Shown here one piece after another: positions 1 through 9,061 of a DNA stretch of 64,000 bases. The notes beneath the pieces are model-generated. The model worked only from the letters and a program-made list of their open reading frames with translations. It made no database searches and was not told where the DNA came from. Origin of the DNA: Hydractinia symbiolongicarpus (taxonomy: Eukaryota > Cnidaria > Hydrozoa > Anthoathecata > Hydractiniidae). The translations under genes were made by a program, and so were the position numbers. The DNA lies in contig NC_079877.1 of the NCBI RefSeq assembly GCF_029227915.1, forward strand, positions 17,844,851 through 17,908,850, read 5' to 3'. How positions within the stretch are numbered: the first letter of the stretch is position 1; the number at the start of each line of letters is the position of its first letter.

Positions 1-785
1 TGACGTTTCGGCGCGACGTCAGTAACACTACTTTAACGACAATATCCTATATTAAATTGATGAAGCCATTACAGTGCACTTAAAACTTTGAGGCCAAATA
101 ACTAGGGAAAAAAGGTGGTGACGTCAATGATTTTTCACCGCGTGGGTAACTAAGGACCACCTGGAACCAATTTGGGTAATTTTCCCAAACCCAGGTCACC
201 GAATTCCTTTCGGAATGAACAGGTTGATGACGTCATCAAAAACATTTAAACCTCAATATCTCTGCAACCGTTTGTCAAAAGTATATAATCCTATACATTT
301 TCTTGATCAGCGTTTCAAGATCTATACGATGAAGGCAACGGGCATTCAAATTTCTAAAAAATATTTTCTGGGTTTTGATGGGCATTGTTGACGTCAGCAA
401 AATTTTTAATCTCTGATATCTCCTCAGGCGTTCGTTGAGACCATATGATTCTGTACATTATTTTGACCAGTGTTTCAAACATTACACATTACAGGCAAAG
501 AATAAACAAATTTCGCGAATTTGCTGACGTCAGCAAAACATCTAAAACAACTTTCTTTTTATTGACCTTTCGCCTAAGTGGATTTCTCCACCGGCTTTAT
601 TAACTAGTTTGACATTAAACCTAAAAGTGCAATGCAATGGTTTTACTAATCCTATATTAAAATACGCTTGTGTGAGTGACTATATGAGTCCACGACACGC
701 AAAGTACGGGTCACTTTCTTACGACGTGGCGTTGCGCTAAAATTTACTAAGTTAAAAAAAAACGCAAAACCAGGGGGTTACTATT
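1..785. repeat. Host flank with an interspersed, internally repeated element
   Basis: No gene seen. Roughly 215-350 and 380-520 are diverged tandem copies of one unit containing GACGTCA, a TGTACAT-like core and a GTTTCAA stretch. The reverse complement of 225-320 matches 15700-15812 (shared blocks include GATCAAGAAAATGTA and GACAAACGGTT), so this is a dispersed family. The last five bases, 781-785 (CTATT), are the left copy of the Polinton-1 target duplication. Confidence 0.6.
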
Positions 786-876
786 AGCAGTAGTAGGGAG
801 TGATTATAATCAGGTTTTCGCTCCTTTCACACCTTTACCCCTAAAAACCCCGCTTTCACTATTTCCACCACCACCT
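786..876 (+). repeat. Left terminal inverted repeat of Polinton-1
   Basis: Matches the reverse complement of 11005-11095 over 91 positions with four mismatches and no gap. The outermost bases are AGCAGTAGTAGGG here and AGTAGTAGTAGGG at the other end. The inner part is pyrimidine-rich (CTCCTTTCACACC, then CCACCACCACCT). CTATT at 781-785 precedes it. Confidence 0.95.
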
Positions 877-1244
877 CCTTCCCAAAACAAGTAAAAACTA
901 AATCATATGCTGATATCAACACATAATAATAATATGCTAATAACCAACACATAATAATAAAAAATGTAATATATAATATGACGTCATCAACGCATGCGCA
1001 ATAGTATATATGCTAGTATACAGAATAAGGTAAATTCCCTAAGTCATCTGCAAGTCACCAACACAAAATAATATAAAATATAAATGCTAATAACCAACAC
1101 AAAATCATATGAAATAGAAATATACATTAAATACTAACACATAATCATATTAAATGAGTTTAAGTGTATGATACACCAATAACTAACACATAATAATATA
1201 TACCTGACATCATCAACGCATGCGCAAAGGCATATATACTATAT
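877..1244 (+). repeat. Subterminal repeat tract inside the left end of Polinton-1
   Basis: No gene. The tract has five or six copies of a short AT-rich unit around AACACATAATAATAT, and two copies of a 22-bp block containing CATCAACGCATGCGCAA (980-1001 and 1206-1227). The GCATGCGC core resembles the palindromic NRF-1 site. The second copy lies just before the first open frame at 1245, so a promoter role is possible but only inferred. Confidence 0.55.
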
Positions 1245-1496
1245 ATGCTGACATCAACAAAATTAGAATTGAGTAAAGGGAAATTCCCTAATTGCCAGTT
1301 ACCAGAGTTCTATCAAATAAATATGACCAAGGAATATTGCGACGAATGCGGGATTGATCTTGATAAGTATGATCGCTGTAAATGTGGTAGAAGGTTAATC
1401 ATAAAAGGAAAAATGCTGTGTTGGCAGCACTATATAATGTATATCACCTACAACGGTGGGTGGTGTAATTGTGAAAAATCCTTGGTTGGGCTCTGA
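1245..1496 (+). CDS. Small cysteine-rich (zinc ribbon-like) Polinton protein
   Basis: 83 residues from ATG, first gene inside the left repeat. I do not recognise a family. The second half carries CDECG at about residue 32, then CKCGRR at about 46 and further C and H residues (CWQHY, WCNCE), a spacing that suggests a zinc-binding ribbon. The first 20 codons (starting MLTSTKLEL) and the upstream DNA are closely similar to the Polinton relic at 22951, where a quite different protein follows the same leader. The function is unknown; DNA or RNA binding is only a guess from the cysteines. Confidence 0.55.
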   Translation: MLTSTKLELSKGKFPNCQLPEFYQINMTKEYCDECGIDLDKYDRCKCGRRLIIKGKMLCWQHYIMYITYNGGWCNCEKSLVGL

Positions 1497-1532
1497 TTAT
1501 TAAAATAAAAGGACGTTCAAATTTTACAATGA

Positions 1533-1892
1533 CTCCGTAGAGAAAAGGAACCAAGAGTACTTGATATTAACAATGTTATAATTGAAAACATCGTACTCAG
1601 CGATTTAATCCAAGCCAACGGGGGCAAAGATTCTAGGTATGTTATAGGCTATAAGAATGTCAGTAAGATATTATCGCTATTAATTCGAACACCAAATGGT
1701 TTTTATAGCAGGGGTGCCTCGCGTTATGTAGATGGCTCGTCGATTACCATGTCATTCGATTTACATCATAATCCAGAATGGCTGGAGAAATATCAGATCA
1801 TCCTGGCTAGGATCGAGAAGTTGTATGGAAATGAATTCACAGCCTCGCCAGTAAAGAATCATCGGTATCTGAACGCAAAAGTCAAGGAATGA
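1533..1892 (+). pseudogene. Open frame of 119 codons without a start, hypothetical Polinton protein
   Basis: A continuous plus-strand frame follows a TGA at 1530-1532 and ends at TGA 1890-1892. An out-of-frame ATG at 1529 runs into TAG after three codons, so a one-base indel just after the start would explain the missing initiator. The composition looks coding, with alternating hydrophobic and charged residues (for example VIIENIVLSDL near the start and ITMSFDLHHNPEWL near the end). No family recognised. It sits in the left plus-strand block with 1245-1496 and 2155-2430, and looks like a real gene that has lost its start. Confidence 0.5.
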
Positions 1893-1901
1893 GAAGGTAG
1901 G

Positions 1902-2111
1902 GTGACAACTGATTTTTATGATCAACCTACACCATTGAAGCAGCCCTGCGAATGCAGATGTATTTTAAAAATATCCATCATTTACAGGCAGAATTCGAAG
2001 CATTTCATCCAGGTCCTTCTGGAGGAATGTAAGTATAGGCCAGTTGAATTTTCCAGGACCAGACACCTTATCGATTCAGATGATGAAGAGAAATCGTTCA
2101 CTGTAGTGTAA
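1902..2111 (+). CDS. Short hypothetical open frame
   Basis: 69 codons, ten bases after the preceding frame and in the same direction. It ends in an acidic stretch (DSDDEEK). The first two possible starts are close together (ATGAGAAGG and the ATG/ACA region at 1902), and no family is recognised. It may be a small gene or a chance frame; its place in a tight same-strand series is the only support. Confidence 0.35.
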   Translation: MTTDFYDQPTPLKQPCECRCILKISIIYRQNSKHFIQVLLEECKYRPVEFSRTRHLIDSDDEEKSFTVV

Positions 2112-2154
2112 TAAGCTTGATAGATTTTGTATGCAGCTGCATACAAAATAAATA

Positions 2155-2430
2155 ATGAACGAATTGAAAAAAGAAGCCAGAGCATTGGGTATTAAAGGTT
2201 ACTCAACCCTTAAGAGGGCTGATCTTATACATGCGATTAATAATATAAAATATATCTCTACCGCAACACAAACCGATGGTCCTTATTGCAAGACATGTGT
2301 CGATATTGTATCAATGAGGATCCTAGAAGAGTACATCAGAGGCTTGGAAGCAAAACAGGAACGAACCATTATATATGAAAATGACCTAATGATTGATGCA
2401 ACTACCGGTAAAGTTGTGGGTATCGTCTAA
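2155..2430 (+). CDS. SAP-like domain protein
   Basis: 91 residues from ATG to TAA. Residues 1-28 (LKKEARALGIKGYSTLKRAD then LIHAI) fit the helix-extended loop-helix SAP/Rho-N pattern, a small DNA-binding fold used to attach proteins to AT-rich DNA. A CKTC pair follows at about residue 46, then an amphipathic helix. The start is fixed by an ATG just upstream of the conserved motif. It ends the left plus-strand block and faces the minus-strand gene at 2475 across 44 bp. SAP domains are common in virus-like mobile elements; the partner and role here are unknown. Confidence 0.6.
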   Translation: MNELKKEARALGIKGYSTLKRADLIHAINNIKYISTATQTDGPYCKTCVDIVSMRILEEYIRGLEAKQERTIIYENDLMIDATTGKVVGIV

Positions 2431-2474
2431 TTTGTTCATTAACAAATTAGATTATGAATATTTAGGTGGATCAT

Positions 2475-3125
2475 CTAGGTATTTCTTACATATTGAGCAG
2501 ACTGTAAGTTTTTTAACAATTCTACTCTCGCCTCATCGCGGCCTTTGGCTACAAGTGCTTGTCTTTCTTGTTCATTGATCGTTTCCACAATCTTTCTGGT
2601 TCTCTGACGTATTTGCTCCTTTAGCATCATATATTTTTGCTTCTCTTGGTATATTAGTGAAAATTCATAAACACTTATCATTTCATTCTCAATAGCCCTT
2701 GATATCAAATCAACTATTGAATTCAGCTTAGTCTCTGCAAGGAGTCTTATTGAGTCGTGTTTTTTACGTTTATAGTTCAATTTCTTCCCACCTTGTTTTA
2801 AGGCTGTTTGTCCTAATCCAACGGCTATGGAGATTCCTTCCATCGCGCCGGCCAGAGGAGCTCCGATGCCGCTGAGCATACTAGCGATACCTACGCCTGA
2901 TGTTATCACGCTTATTGCGAGCAATCAATGATCCATATAGTGTACCCAAGTCCCATGCATTCCAAATTTTTTAGCGAGTTTTTTGCGTTGCTTAACTTCG
3001 CTTCGCAGAAACTGCTCAATCTCTTCTATCTTTTTAAGCCTGTATACATGCCCCTCATTATTTTCTTGATTAGGTGCACTTGGTGGTAAGCTCGGGTATA
3101 ATTTCATAATCTCATCATTATTCAT
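2475..3125 (-). pseudogene. Conserved Polinton protein: basic coiled coil with glycine-rich hydrophobic segment, one in-frame stop
   Basis: Two frames abut in phase: 3125-2928 codes for 66 residues ending at a TGA (2925-2927), and the same frame stays open from 2924 to 2475 for 149 more. Together they give the usual order of a conserved cnidarian Polinton protein: proline-rich N-terminus (YPSLPPSAPN), a helix rich in E and K (KKIEEIEQFL), a glycine-rich hydrophobic stretch (GIGAPLAGAMEGISIAVGLG), then a long charged helix (RLLAETKLNSIVDLI). The family role is not established; membrane association or a minor virion component is plausible. The single TGA is the only break I see, and a W-to-stop change or a sequencing error could cause it. 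Confidence 0.7.
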
Positions 3126-3167
3126 TTATTCTATAAGCAAATGCATTGTTATTGACGCGAAAGGGTT

Positions 3168-3816
3168 CTATTCGTCGTGATATTCGTTTATGAGCATGAG
3201 ATCTAACCTGTCTGTTGAACCCTTAATGGGGAGATAAACCGGGTTATTAAAATTCCAGGTAAGCATATCCTCCGAAGCAGTAAGCTCTTTGATAGGGAGT
3301 ATTGCTAGTATATTGGGTTTCTTACCATTTAAAAGACAGTAATCTTTATCCATTTGGGGGCATAAGATTCTCAGTCGCTGATGAATATCAGTATAGTACT
3401 TGCTGTCGTAGTCACCCGCTGAAAATAGTACCTTGTTATTAAAAGCATACCCCATAAGGTCCTGCAGCGGTTGATCAACTATCACAACATACCCTTTATT
3501 AACCTAATCCTACACACGCCGTTCCTGAGTACAAATAGCTCTATCCTTTCCCCTGCTTGGTTTTTGACAATAGCCGAGAGATCCTCGATCCTATACAAGC
3601 CCAGCTCGATTTGGATTGTGACTTCCAATGGCCCTACATTAAACGTTCCGTCACTCATCTTGCCACCCGCTTTATAGATATTGAATTACTCTTTTTATAA
3701 AGATTCACCTACCTGGGGCGGATACTGATGGATTTCAAAGCGATCCTCGTGTCCTCTCCTAGGTAGTCCTCAAAAATCGTAGGGTTCTCAATATTAGTAA
3801 CATATAACTGTCGCAT
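3168..3816 (-). pseudogene. Penton-like minor capsid protein, frameshifted
   Basis: Three minus-strand pieces line up. 3816-3709 gives 35 residues (ATG, ends at TAG 3709-3711), 3658-3485 starts MSDGTFNVG and reaches about IRLIKGML, and 3485-3168 continues from VDQPLQDLMGYAF to the end. The last piece has the features of the Polinton single jelly-roll penton-like protein: an ILAILP strand, then the NPVYLPIKGS and IDxL-type strands near the C-terminus. Penton proteins occupy the capsid vertices. Frame changes near 3484 and 3660-3710 break the gene. I considered a tiny intron at CAGGTAGGT (about 3713) and rejected it as far too short. Confidence 0.65.
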
Positions 3817-3832
3817 GTTTCTTTAAAGAAAG

Positions 3833-4057
3833 ATGAATATTTATTCGTACAACCCAAAAGTAAAATATACACCAAATCATGGGCGTTATCTTAAGAGACT
3901 CAAGGGCTCTGATCTCCTTGTGCAATCTATCGTTGTTGATGCGAAGGGGTCCTCATTCAAAGTAAGGTTTCCCGATATCTTTATGGACTATGTTTTTCAT
4001 AATAATCCTCCGATTAATGCTTGGAGGACCCACCCTTTCAGCCTGTGGTCAACGTAA
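3833..4057 (+). CDS. Hypothetical short basic protein
   Basis: 74 codons starting 16 bp from the divergent ATG of the penton-like gene. The N-terminal two thirds is basic and well mixed (NPKVKYTPNHGRYLKRLKGS), and the last 15 residues look like read-through into non-coding sequence. No family is recognised. It is the only plus-strand frame within a minus-strand block, which lowers confidence. Confidence 0.35.
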   Translation: MNIYSYNPKVKYTPNHGRYLKRLKGSDLLVQSIVVDAKGSSFKVRFPDIFMDYVFHNNPPINAWRTHPFSLWST

Positions 4058-4100
4058 TTGAACTCCACTGTATTCGCTGCAACATCAGGTTGTGGGATAT

Positions 4101-4556
4101 CTACGACCGATTCTTGGTGCGTAGCATTCTCAGCAGTGTCGATCCAATAGTTCTAAATTCACCATTATCTTCCCTTGTGAGTCCTATATCATCGAAAAAA
4201 AGCTGGTTATTGTACAGCCTAAAATCGTCGTAAGGTATCGCATCTAGCTTCGGCTCCTCATTCAACCCCACCGCAAGATGTTTGTAAAAGCTAACAACCT
4301 TCGACTTTTTCATCCTTTCCCCTTGACTTAGCGTAGTGTCGTATCCTTCCTTCTCCACAAACCTTTGCAACCATTCCGGTTGACTTAGCGTGGTGTCTGT
4401 CTCAGTCGCTTCTATCCCACTCGCCTTAGGCTTAGTGCTTGTATCTTGAATATCCTCGGGTCTAAGGATCTCGCTCTCGCTACTGAACTCCTCAGCTTCG
4501 TCTTGAATGCCTTCCTCTGGCGTAGAGTCATCTTCATACATTGGATTAATCGGCAT
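4101..4556 (-). CDS. Acidic hypothetical Polinton protein, divergent from the capsid gene
   Basis: 151 residues. The N-terminal third is strongly acidic and low-complexity (EEGIQDEAEEFSSESE), and the C-terminal third is a compact mixed region (FFDDIGLTREDNGEF). DTTLSQ occurs twice, at about residues 54 and 74, a small internal repeat. It is transcribed away from the major capsid gene with 29 bp between start codons. Polinton-A has a different coiled-coil protein in the same slot (35380-35929), so the position is conserved although I see no clear similarity. Function unknown; a scaffold or minor virion role would fit the position. Confidence 0.6.
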   Translation of the reverse strand: MPINPMYEDDSTPEEGIQDEAEEFSSESEILRPEDIQDTSTKPKASGIEATETDTTLSQPEWLQRFVEKEGYDTTLSQGERMKKSKVVSFYKHLAVGLNEEPKLDAIPYDDFRLYNNQLFFDDIGLTREDNGEFRTIGSTLLRMLRTKNRS

Positions 4557-4585
4557 TTATTTCAACCACCAGCCTATCTAAATAA

Positions 4586-5843
4586 ATGTACGTAACTATC
4601 TTAAATCCGCATAAGGAATTAAAGACAATGCTCGGTATGAAAGGGAAAAAAACCAAGGGTGAAAATATCTCACGTGCCATCCACAATCAACCAGAAAGAG
4701 GACTTGTACGTGGACCTTCCAAACATGGGACAGAACGACATAATTTTTCCCGGTTCAATCAAGTTGTTGTTCGACTTAGAATTGAATGGCACAAACACCA
4801 AGCGTACTATTGTTTCAAATATCGGCAAAGCATTAGTACAGAAGCTTCGAATAACACTCAACGGTAATGAAATACAAAACATCGCCGATTACAATATACT
4901 CGGGGTATATCGCGATCTCTGGATCTCAAAATATCAAAGGGACACAAGGTATCAATCCTAACGACGGCACCATCGCAACCCTCCAGGTAGGGGCGTCTGA
5001 CCATGCTGGTAATAACGAGGAAAAAACCATAGCGGCAGCCTATGGAAAGACCTTCGCAATACCTCTTGGCTCCATGTTCGAGTTGACGAGGGATCTCCCC
5101 TTTTACCAAGCAGGTATTCACGACAGATTGAGCTTTATTTTGCACTTTGCGCCATATGGTGATGTTATAAAGGATGCCGGAACCCCAGCCAGTGGGAGCA
5201 CTGCAGCCAAGGCAGCTGATGCTAGTTATAAAATTACAAATATTGCGCTCGAGTTTGATAAAGTGACCAACGAAGGTCTCCCAAGTGCGATGATGAACCG
5301 TTATTGCCGGCTTGCATTGCCCTATGAAAGAATCCTCCGTAGAAAAGTGGTGACTATGAAGAAAAATGATACATCCTACAATCTCCAATTAGATACCCCT
5401 GCCAAGAGCTTAAAGGGCGTGTTACTCCTATTCCAGGACCTTGCAATGGTCAAGGCATACGCTGGTAACAATGAAAAAGTCTACAACCCGAAGATCGAGA
5501 AAATCTCGATCACTATCGAAGGATCTCCAAATGAATTGTATAGCCACGCCATGCTCCCTCGTGATCACCTGGAACAAGTCGTTGAACTCTTTGGCAGCCA
5601 CGACTCGGAGGTGATCATCGGGCAGTTTTTAACTGAAAGGTATATCCTCTTTATCGACTTCAGAGCAAGTCCGGACCATACCCTACACAGGAGCGGGCGC
5701 CCCCTACAAAGGCTTACCGATGGCATTACGTTGCATATAACGAAAAATCGGATGGCACGGGTGATATACGCTGTTATGTGTATCTCTTAATGGATGGTCA
5801 GGTCAATATCCTGGATGGGAGGTTCCATAGTGTAGAATACTAA
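4586..5843 (+). pseudogene. Major capsid protein (double jelly-roll), frameshifted
   Basis: The reading passes from the frame at 4586 (MYVTILNPHKELK) to that of 4659-4961, then 4867-5790, and ends at TAA 5841-5843 after another frame change near 5755. The segments align throughout with the Polinton-A capsid gene: SNIGKALVQKLRITLN, YNILGVYRDLW, INPNDGTIATLQV and TRDLPFYQAGIHDRLSF have clear counterparts there. Total coding length of about 415 codons is near the usual Polinton capsid size. This protein would form the hexons of an icosahedral particle. At least three frame changes mean it cannot be made as read. The region 6 bp to 30 bp upstream is shared with the divergent gene at 4556. Confidence 0.88.
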
Positions 5844-5895
5844 GACTAAATATGTTCATAATATTATTCTATGGCTCATAAACTATAGAATAAAC

Positions 5896-6261
5896 ATGGC
5901 AAGCATAATAGCACTCGCAGGTGGGGCGATAATTAACGCCCTGGCCTTCAGTGGATCAAATTTTCTATTCAGTAAACTAGGCGGCCATAGCGACGAAGGC
6001 ATGATCTAGTCATCGAGAAATTACAAGCAGCCCAAGCTCAATGGGTCCGTGATAGACAGAAAAAGAAAAATTAGACTGGTATAACCAACGGCGGGAGGAA
6101 CAAAAGCAAGCGGGGCAATCTCTCGAGGAGCTTGATGAAGGAATGCGGGATTATTTCATATCAACAATTGAGAAAGCTCCGAAACAAACAACAACAGGAC
6201 GGTGACGTTCATTATTGGTTCCTTGGCCCTCCTCGGATTTGCGGTCTACAAGTGGGCGTAA
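5896..6261 (+). pseudogene. Conserved Polinton two-membrane-segment protein, broken
   Basis: Starts with ATG 53 bp after the capsid stop. The first segment is hydrophobic and small-residue rich (ALAGGAIINALAFSGSNFLF) and reaches TAG after 37 codons. The remainder, in shifted frames, holds the charged helix (LVIEKLQAAQAQWVRDRQ) and a C-terminal membrane segment ending GFAVYKWA then TAA at 6259-6261. Polinton-A carries the same gene at 36822-37179. The order hydrophobic N-terminus, charged helix, C-terminal membrane segment is typical of a conserved gene just after the capsid gene in cnidarian Polintons; its role is unknown. Confidence 0.7.
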
Positions 6262-6270
6262 TCGTTTTTT

Positions 6271-7278
6271 ATGTCAACAGCAAAGCATATCATTACTCCA
6301 GAAGAAGCAAAAAAATTGAGCAAAATTTACTACCAACCAGAACATCTTTGGACTGGACGGAGGGCGATCAAACTGCTCAGCGAGAAGAGTAGTCTCTCAA
6401 AAAAGAAAGTTATTCACTGGCTAAGTCGCCAGCTCCTATGGCTCATACATATTCGAGGGCTAAAACGTACTAACTACCCGCATTTCACCATCACGAAACC
6501 GAACGAAATGCATCAATTCGACCTCCTGTACATGCCACATGACAAGTTGTATGGTAATACGTACAAGTATATTCTAACAGGTATCGATGTTGCCTCAAGG
6601 TATAAGGTCGCGAGACCCCTGAGAACGAAGAAAGCCAGTGAAGTAGCTGACATGCTCAAGGATATCTATAAAGCAGGACCTCTTCGATACCCAAAGATTT
6701 TCCAGGTGGATAATGGCTCAGAATTTAAATCAAATGTGAGTACCCTGTTAGAGGCTAAGGGTGTCGAAATATAACGTGCTACTACTAAGTATCACCATAC
6801 TTTCACTGCGTTCGTAGAGTCGTATAACAAGGTACTCGCCGAAAGGCTATTCAAGCCCCAAGATGCGCAAGAGTTGGTCACTGATGAAACAAGTACCACA
6901 TGGGTCAAGCACTTGTACAATATTGTGAAAAGCATGAACAATAGTAAGACGGCTATGATTGGTATGAAGCCAAGCAAGGCCATTAAACTCGATGAAGTAC
7001 TGCTTGCAAAAAGTGAGGAATATCCCGATGAAAAGCCTTTACCAGAAGACGGGCTCTATTTGTACTTGCTTCAACACGGCGAGGAACATGGAGATGCAAA
7101 AAGACGTGCGACAGACGCTTGGTGGAGCAAAAAGACGTACAGGTTGGATCGTATCGTAACTGGTACGAGATTGTTATACTATTTGGTAGATGGACCCGAT
7201 AGATCTTTCGTATCAGAAGAGTTGATGTTGATTCCCGAGGATATTAAATTACCTCCCGAGCATGTGAAAGATTGGTGA
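6271..7278 (+). pseudogene. Retroviral-type (DDE) integrase with one premature stop
   Basis: One frame of 335 codons, interrupted only by TAA at 6772-6774 (codon 168). An N-terminal helical region (about 1-75) is followed by the catalytic core: first D in HQFDLLYMP, second D in QVDNGSEF, E in FVESYNKVLAERL. The spacing from second D to E is 35, counting the stop, the retroviral D,D-35-E pattern. The C-terminal part (YRLDRIVTGT...LLYYLVDGP) is the usual small beta domain of these integrases. The enzyme would insert the element and produce the short target duplications. At the stop, Polinton-A reads a sense codon (ATT AAT instead of ATA TAA), so a small change disabled this copy. Confidence 0.9.
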
Positions 7279-7361
7279 GAAATTCTCGAGTCCATAAGCG
7301 TAGTTAATGTGAACCTGTGGCTTACATTAATACAAAAAATGTTCGGTATCCCTTGAGGAGG

Positions 7362-7940
7362 CTAATATATAGTATATTGTATTTTCAAGAGTACGTCTAA
7401 TGGTTCATTCTCTAAATTTTTATTCGGATCCCACAAATATAGTAAAGGGGGCTCTGTATAGAACGGATATCCGTACACGATACCTCGAATAACATCAGGC
7501 TCGATATCAAGATCGATGTCAACTAAACGTCTATCTTCAATAGGAAATTTGAGTATTTCGCTTATTTTTGTTAGATCCGCCAGATCCGAGAGCTTTACCT
7601 CAGGATTCTTGATGACCTCGTAACATAGCACACGCAACCTGTTTCTTTTAATATTTACAACATGTAGACCCCTGCGATCCTCGATATCGTATTCCAGCAC
7701 TTCATCCTCCTCCTCACATGCAATTGCCGCCCAGGGCTTCTCTCCTGATTGCACTCTATTCAAAAGCTCATCATCGTTCGGATATATAAAACCCTCGTAG
7801 TATGCCCCACCCTTAAATCTAAAATTTTCCAGACAAGTGGGACAACAACCAGTGGTAGATTCTGCCTTTATGCAGCGTCCCAGAACGGGTACCTTAATAC
7901 TATAATAGTTTTTTTGTTGGCCCTGTACATAGGTTTCCAT
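7362..7940 (-). CDS. Hypothetical 192-residue protein with a CxxC motif
   Basis: Intact minus-strand frame, convergent with the integrase. Residues 32-36 (GCCPTC) with a cysteine at about 24 (GRC) could bind a metal. The rest is acidic and rich in I, L and D (ACEEEDEVLEYDIEDRRG, then DIDLDIEPDVIRGIVYGYP). I recognise no family. No counterpart is left in Polinton-A or B, where this stretch is deleted or replaced. Confidence 0.65.
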   Translation of the reverse strand: METYVQGQQKNYYSIKVPVLGRCIKAESTTGCCPTCLENFRFKGGAYYEGFIYPNDDELLNRVQSGEKPWAAIACEEEDEVLEYDIEDRRGLHVVNIKRNRLRVLCYEVIKNPEVKLSDLADLTKISEILKFPIEDRRLVDIDLDIEPDVIRGIVYGYPFYTEPPLLYLWDPNKNLENEPLDVLLKIQYTIY

Positions 7941-8039
7941 TTTTTTCCTTCAAGTGTTAACTATCTTTTAACAATTGAAGTGGTCACGAAAGCTTCGTCT
8001 CCAGCGACTTCCTTGGTGGGTGGTGTACAATATCGGGGC

Positions 8040-8861
8040 TTATGCCATATTGATATCGTACAACCCTTCGAATAGCTCACGCGTAGCATCGTCGGGCAAA
8101 CTGAAATGATTTCGCCATGAATTCTCTATCCCAAGATCATCCCTGAACCTGTTCCATGTATGCACAGCGTTGGGATCGTCACATATTGGATTCCTTTCTA
8201 TCATATTAGGATACACATCCCTTAGTGTACGGAGTTGATCATTTAAAGATCTGCGTTGGCAACGAATAATGTAATGGGGCTTTTTTCCCACATTCATTAG
8301 GATCATTTTTATCAATCACACATATCACATTATCATAGGGATAACCAGGAGGCACATACCGATCACGAAGCCCCGCATTTTCCAATGTCCGGAGATCGAG
8401 CTGGTGTTCTCTCTCATGAAGATCCTCCTGAAGGATAGCGATAGTTACGTCCCTATCCTTCAGGTCATCGCTGAGTATTGCCAGGGCAATATTATCTTCG
8501 ATGGCTTGACGGTGTAGTTGCTCACGGATTTTTAGGAACATTGTATTGCAGCAATATTTTCCGAACCTTTTCGCTTTAGGCTGCTGGTTTCTAAACACCA
8601 ACTCGTACATACCCTCCTCATTGATGTAGATGTCGTCTTTTCTCGAGTTCGAGGGCCATTTTATCAAGTCCCCCGTAGCGGGGACTTGCTCAATTGATAC
8701 TTGCGAGCGTAATTTTCCAGGCTACAATGGTTGCGGATGGTATCGGAGGTGTCCTTTCTATATTCTAATGCCTGGACTACTTCCTTAGCCCGAATCCAAG
8801 GGCAGCCGTTGATAGTTACGGTATGTAGCTGGATATAATTAAATTCAACAAGTGAGGACAT
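8040..8861 (-). pseudogene. BRO-family protein (Bro-N domain plus C-terminal domain), frameshifted
   Basis: Three overlapping minus frames form one gene. 8861-8664 has the start of a Bro-N DNA-binding domain (GCPWIRAKEVVQALEYRKDT), 8667-8239 its second half (YINEEGMYELVFRNQQPKAK) and a long coiled coil, and 8315-8040 a C-terminal domain of the DUF3627 type (YIIRCQRRSLNDQL, then NPNAVHTWNRF). Bro-N proteins are DNA-binding regulators in baculoviruses, other large DNA viruses and phages. Frame changes lie near 8665 and 8290. Polinton-A keeps the coiled coil and C-terminal domain at 38043-38545, so the gene belongs to this element lineage rather than to one copy. Confidence 0.75.
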
Positions 8862-8866
8862 TTTAT

Positions 8867-9061
8867 TTAATATGACATGGTCCCAACCAGGGTGATCATT
8901 AGGAAAGACATGAATCCGAAAAAATACATGGTGTTCCTTTCCCTTTCTAATGCATCCATTCGCTCTTCATCAAGAGCCTCTAATTTAGATTCAAGATAAT
9001 GGATGCGAATTATCTCCTCATGGCAAGCCCTCAGCTGTTGTTTTATCAATTCATATGACAT
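8867..9061 (-). CDS. Small coiled-coil protein with a C-terminal membrane segment
   Basis: 64 residues. An amphipathic helix (about 14-42, ESKLEALDEERMDALERERN) is followed by one membrane segment (MYFFGFMSFLMITLVGTMSY) at the extreme C-terminus, a tail-anchored layout. ATG follows the ATPase stop directly (TAAATG), so the two genes are probably co-expressed. No family recognised; small membrane proteins of this kind occur in membrane-containing virus-like elements. Confidence 0.6.
   Translation of the reverse strand: MSYELIKQQLRACHEEIIRIHYLESKLEALDEERMDALERERNTMYFFGFMSFLMITLVGTMSY

Noticed and set aside
3658-3715. Tiny intron in the penton-like gene (CAGGTAGGT donor)
   Set aside because: It would be about 55 bp with no polypyrimidine tract, and joining does not clearly restore frame; a frameshift is simpler.
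4858-5388. 176-codon minus-strand frame
   Set aside because: Antisense shadow of the capsid gene.
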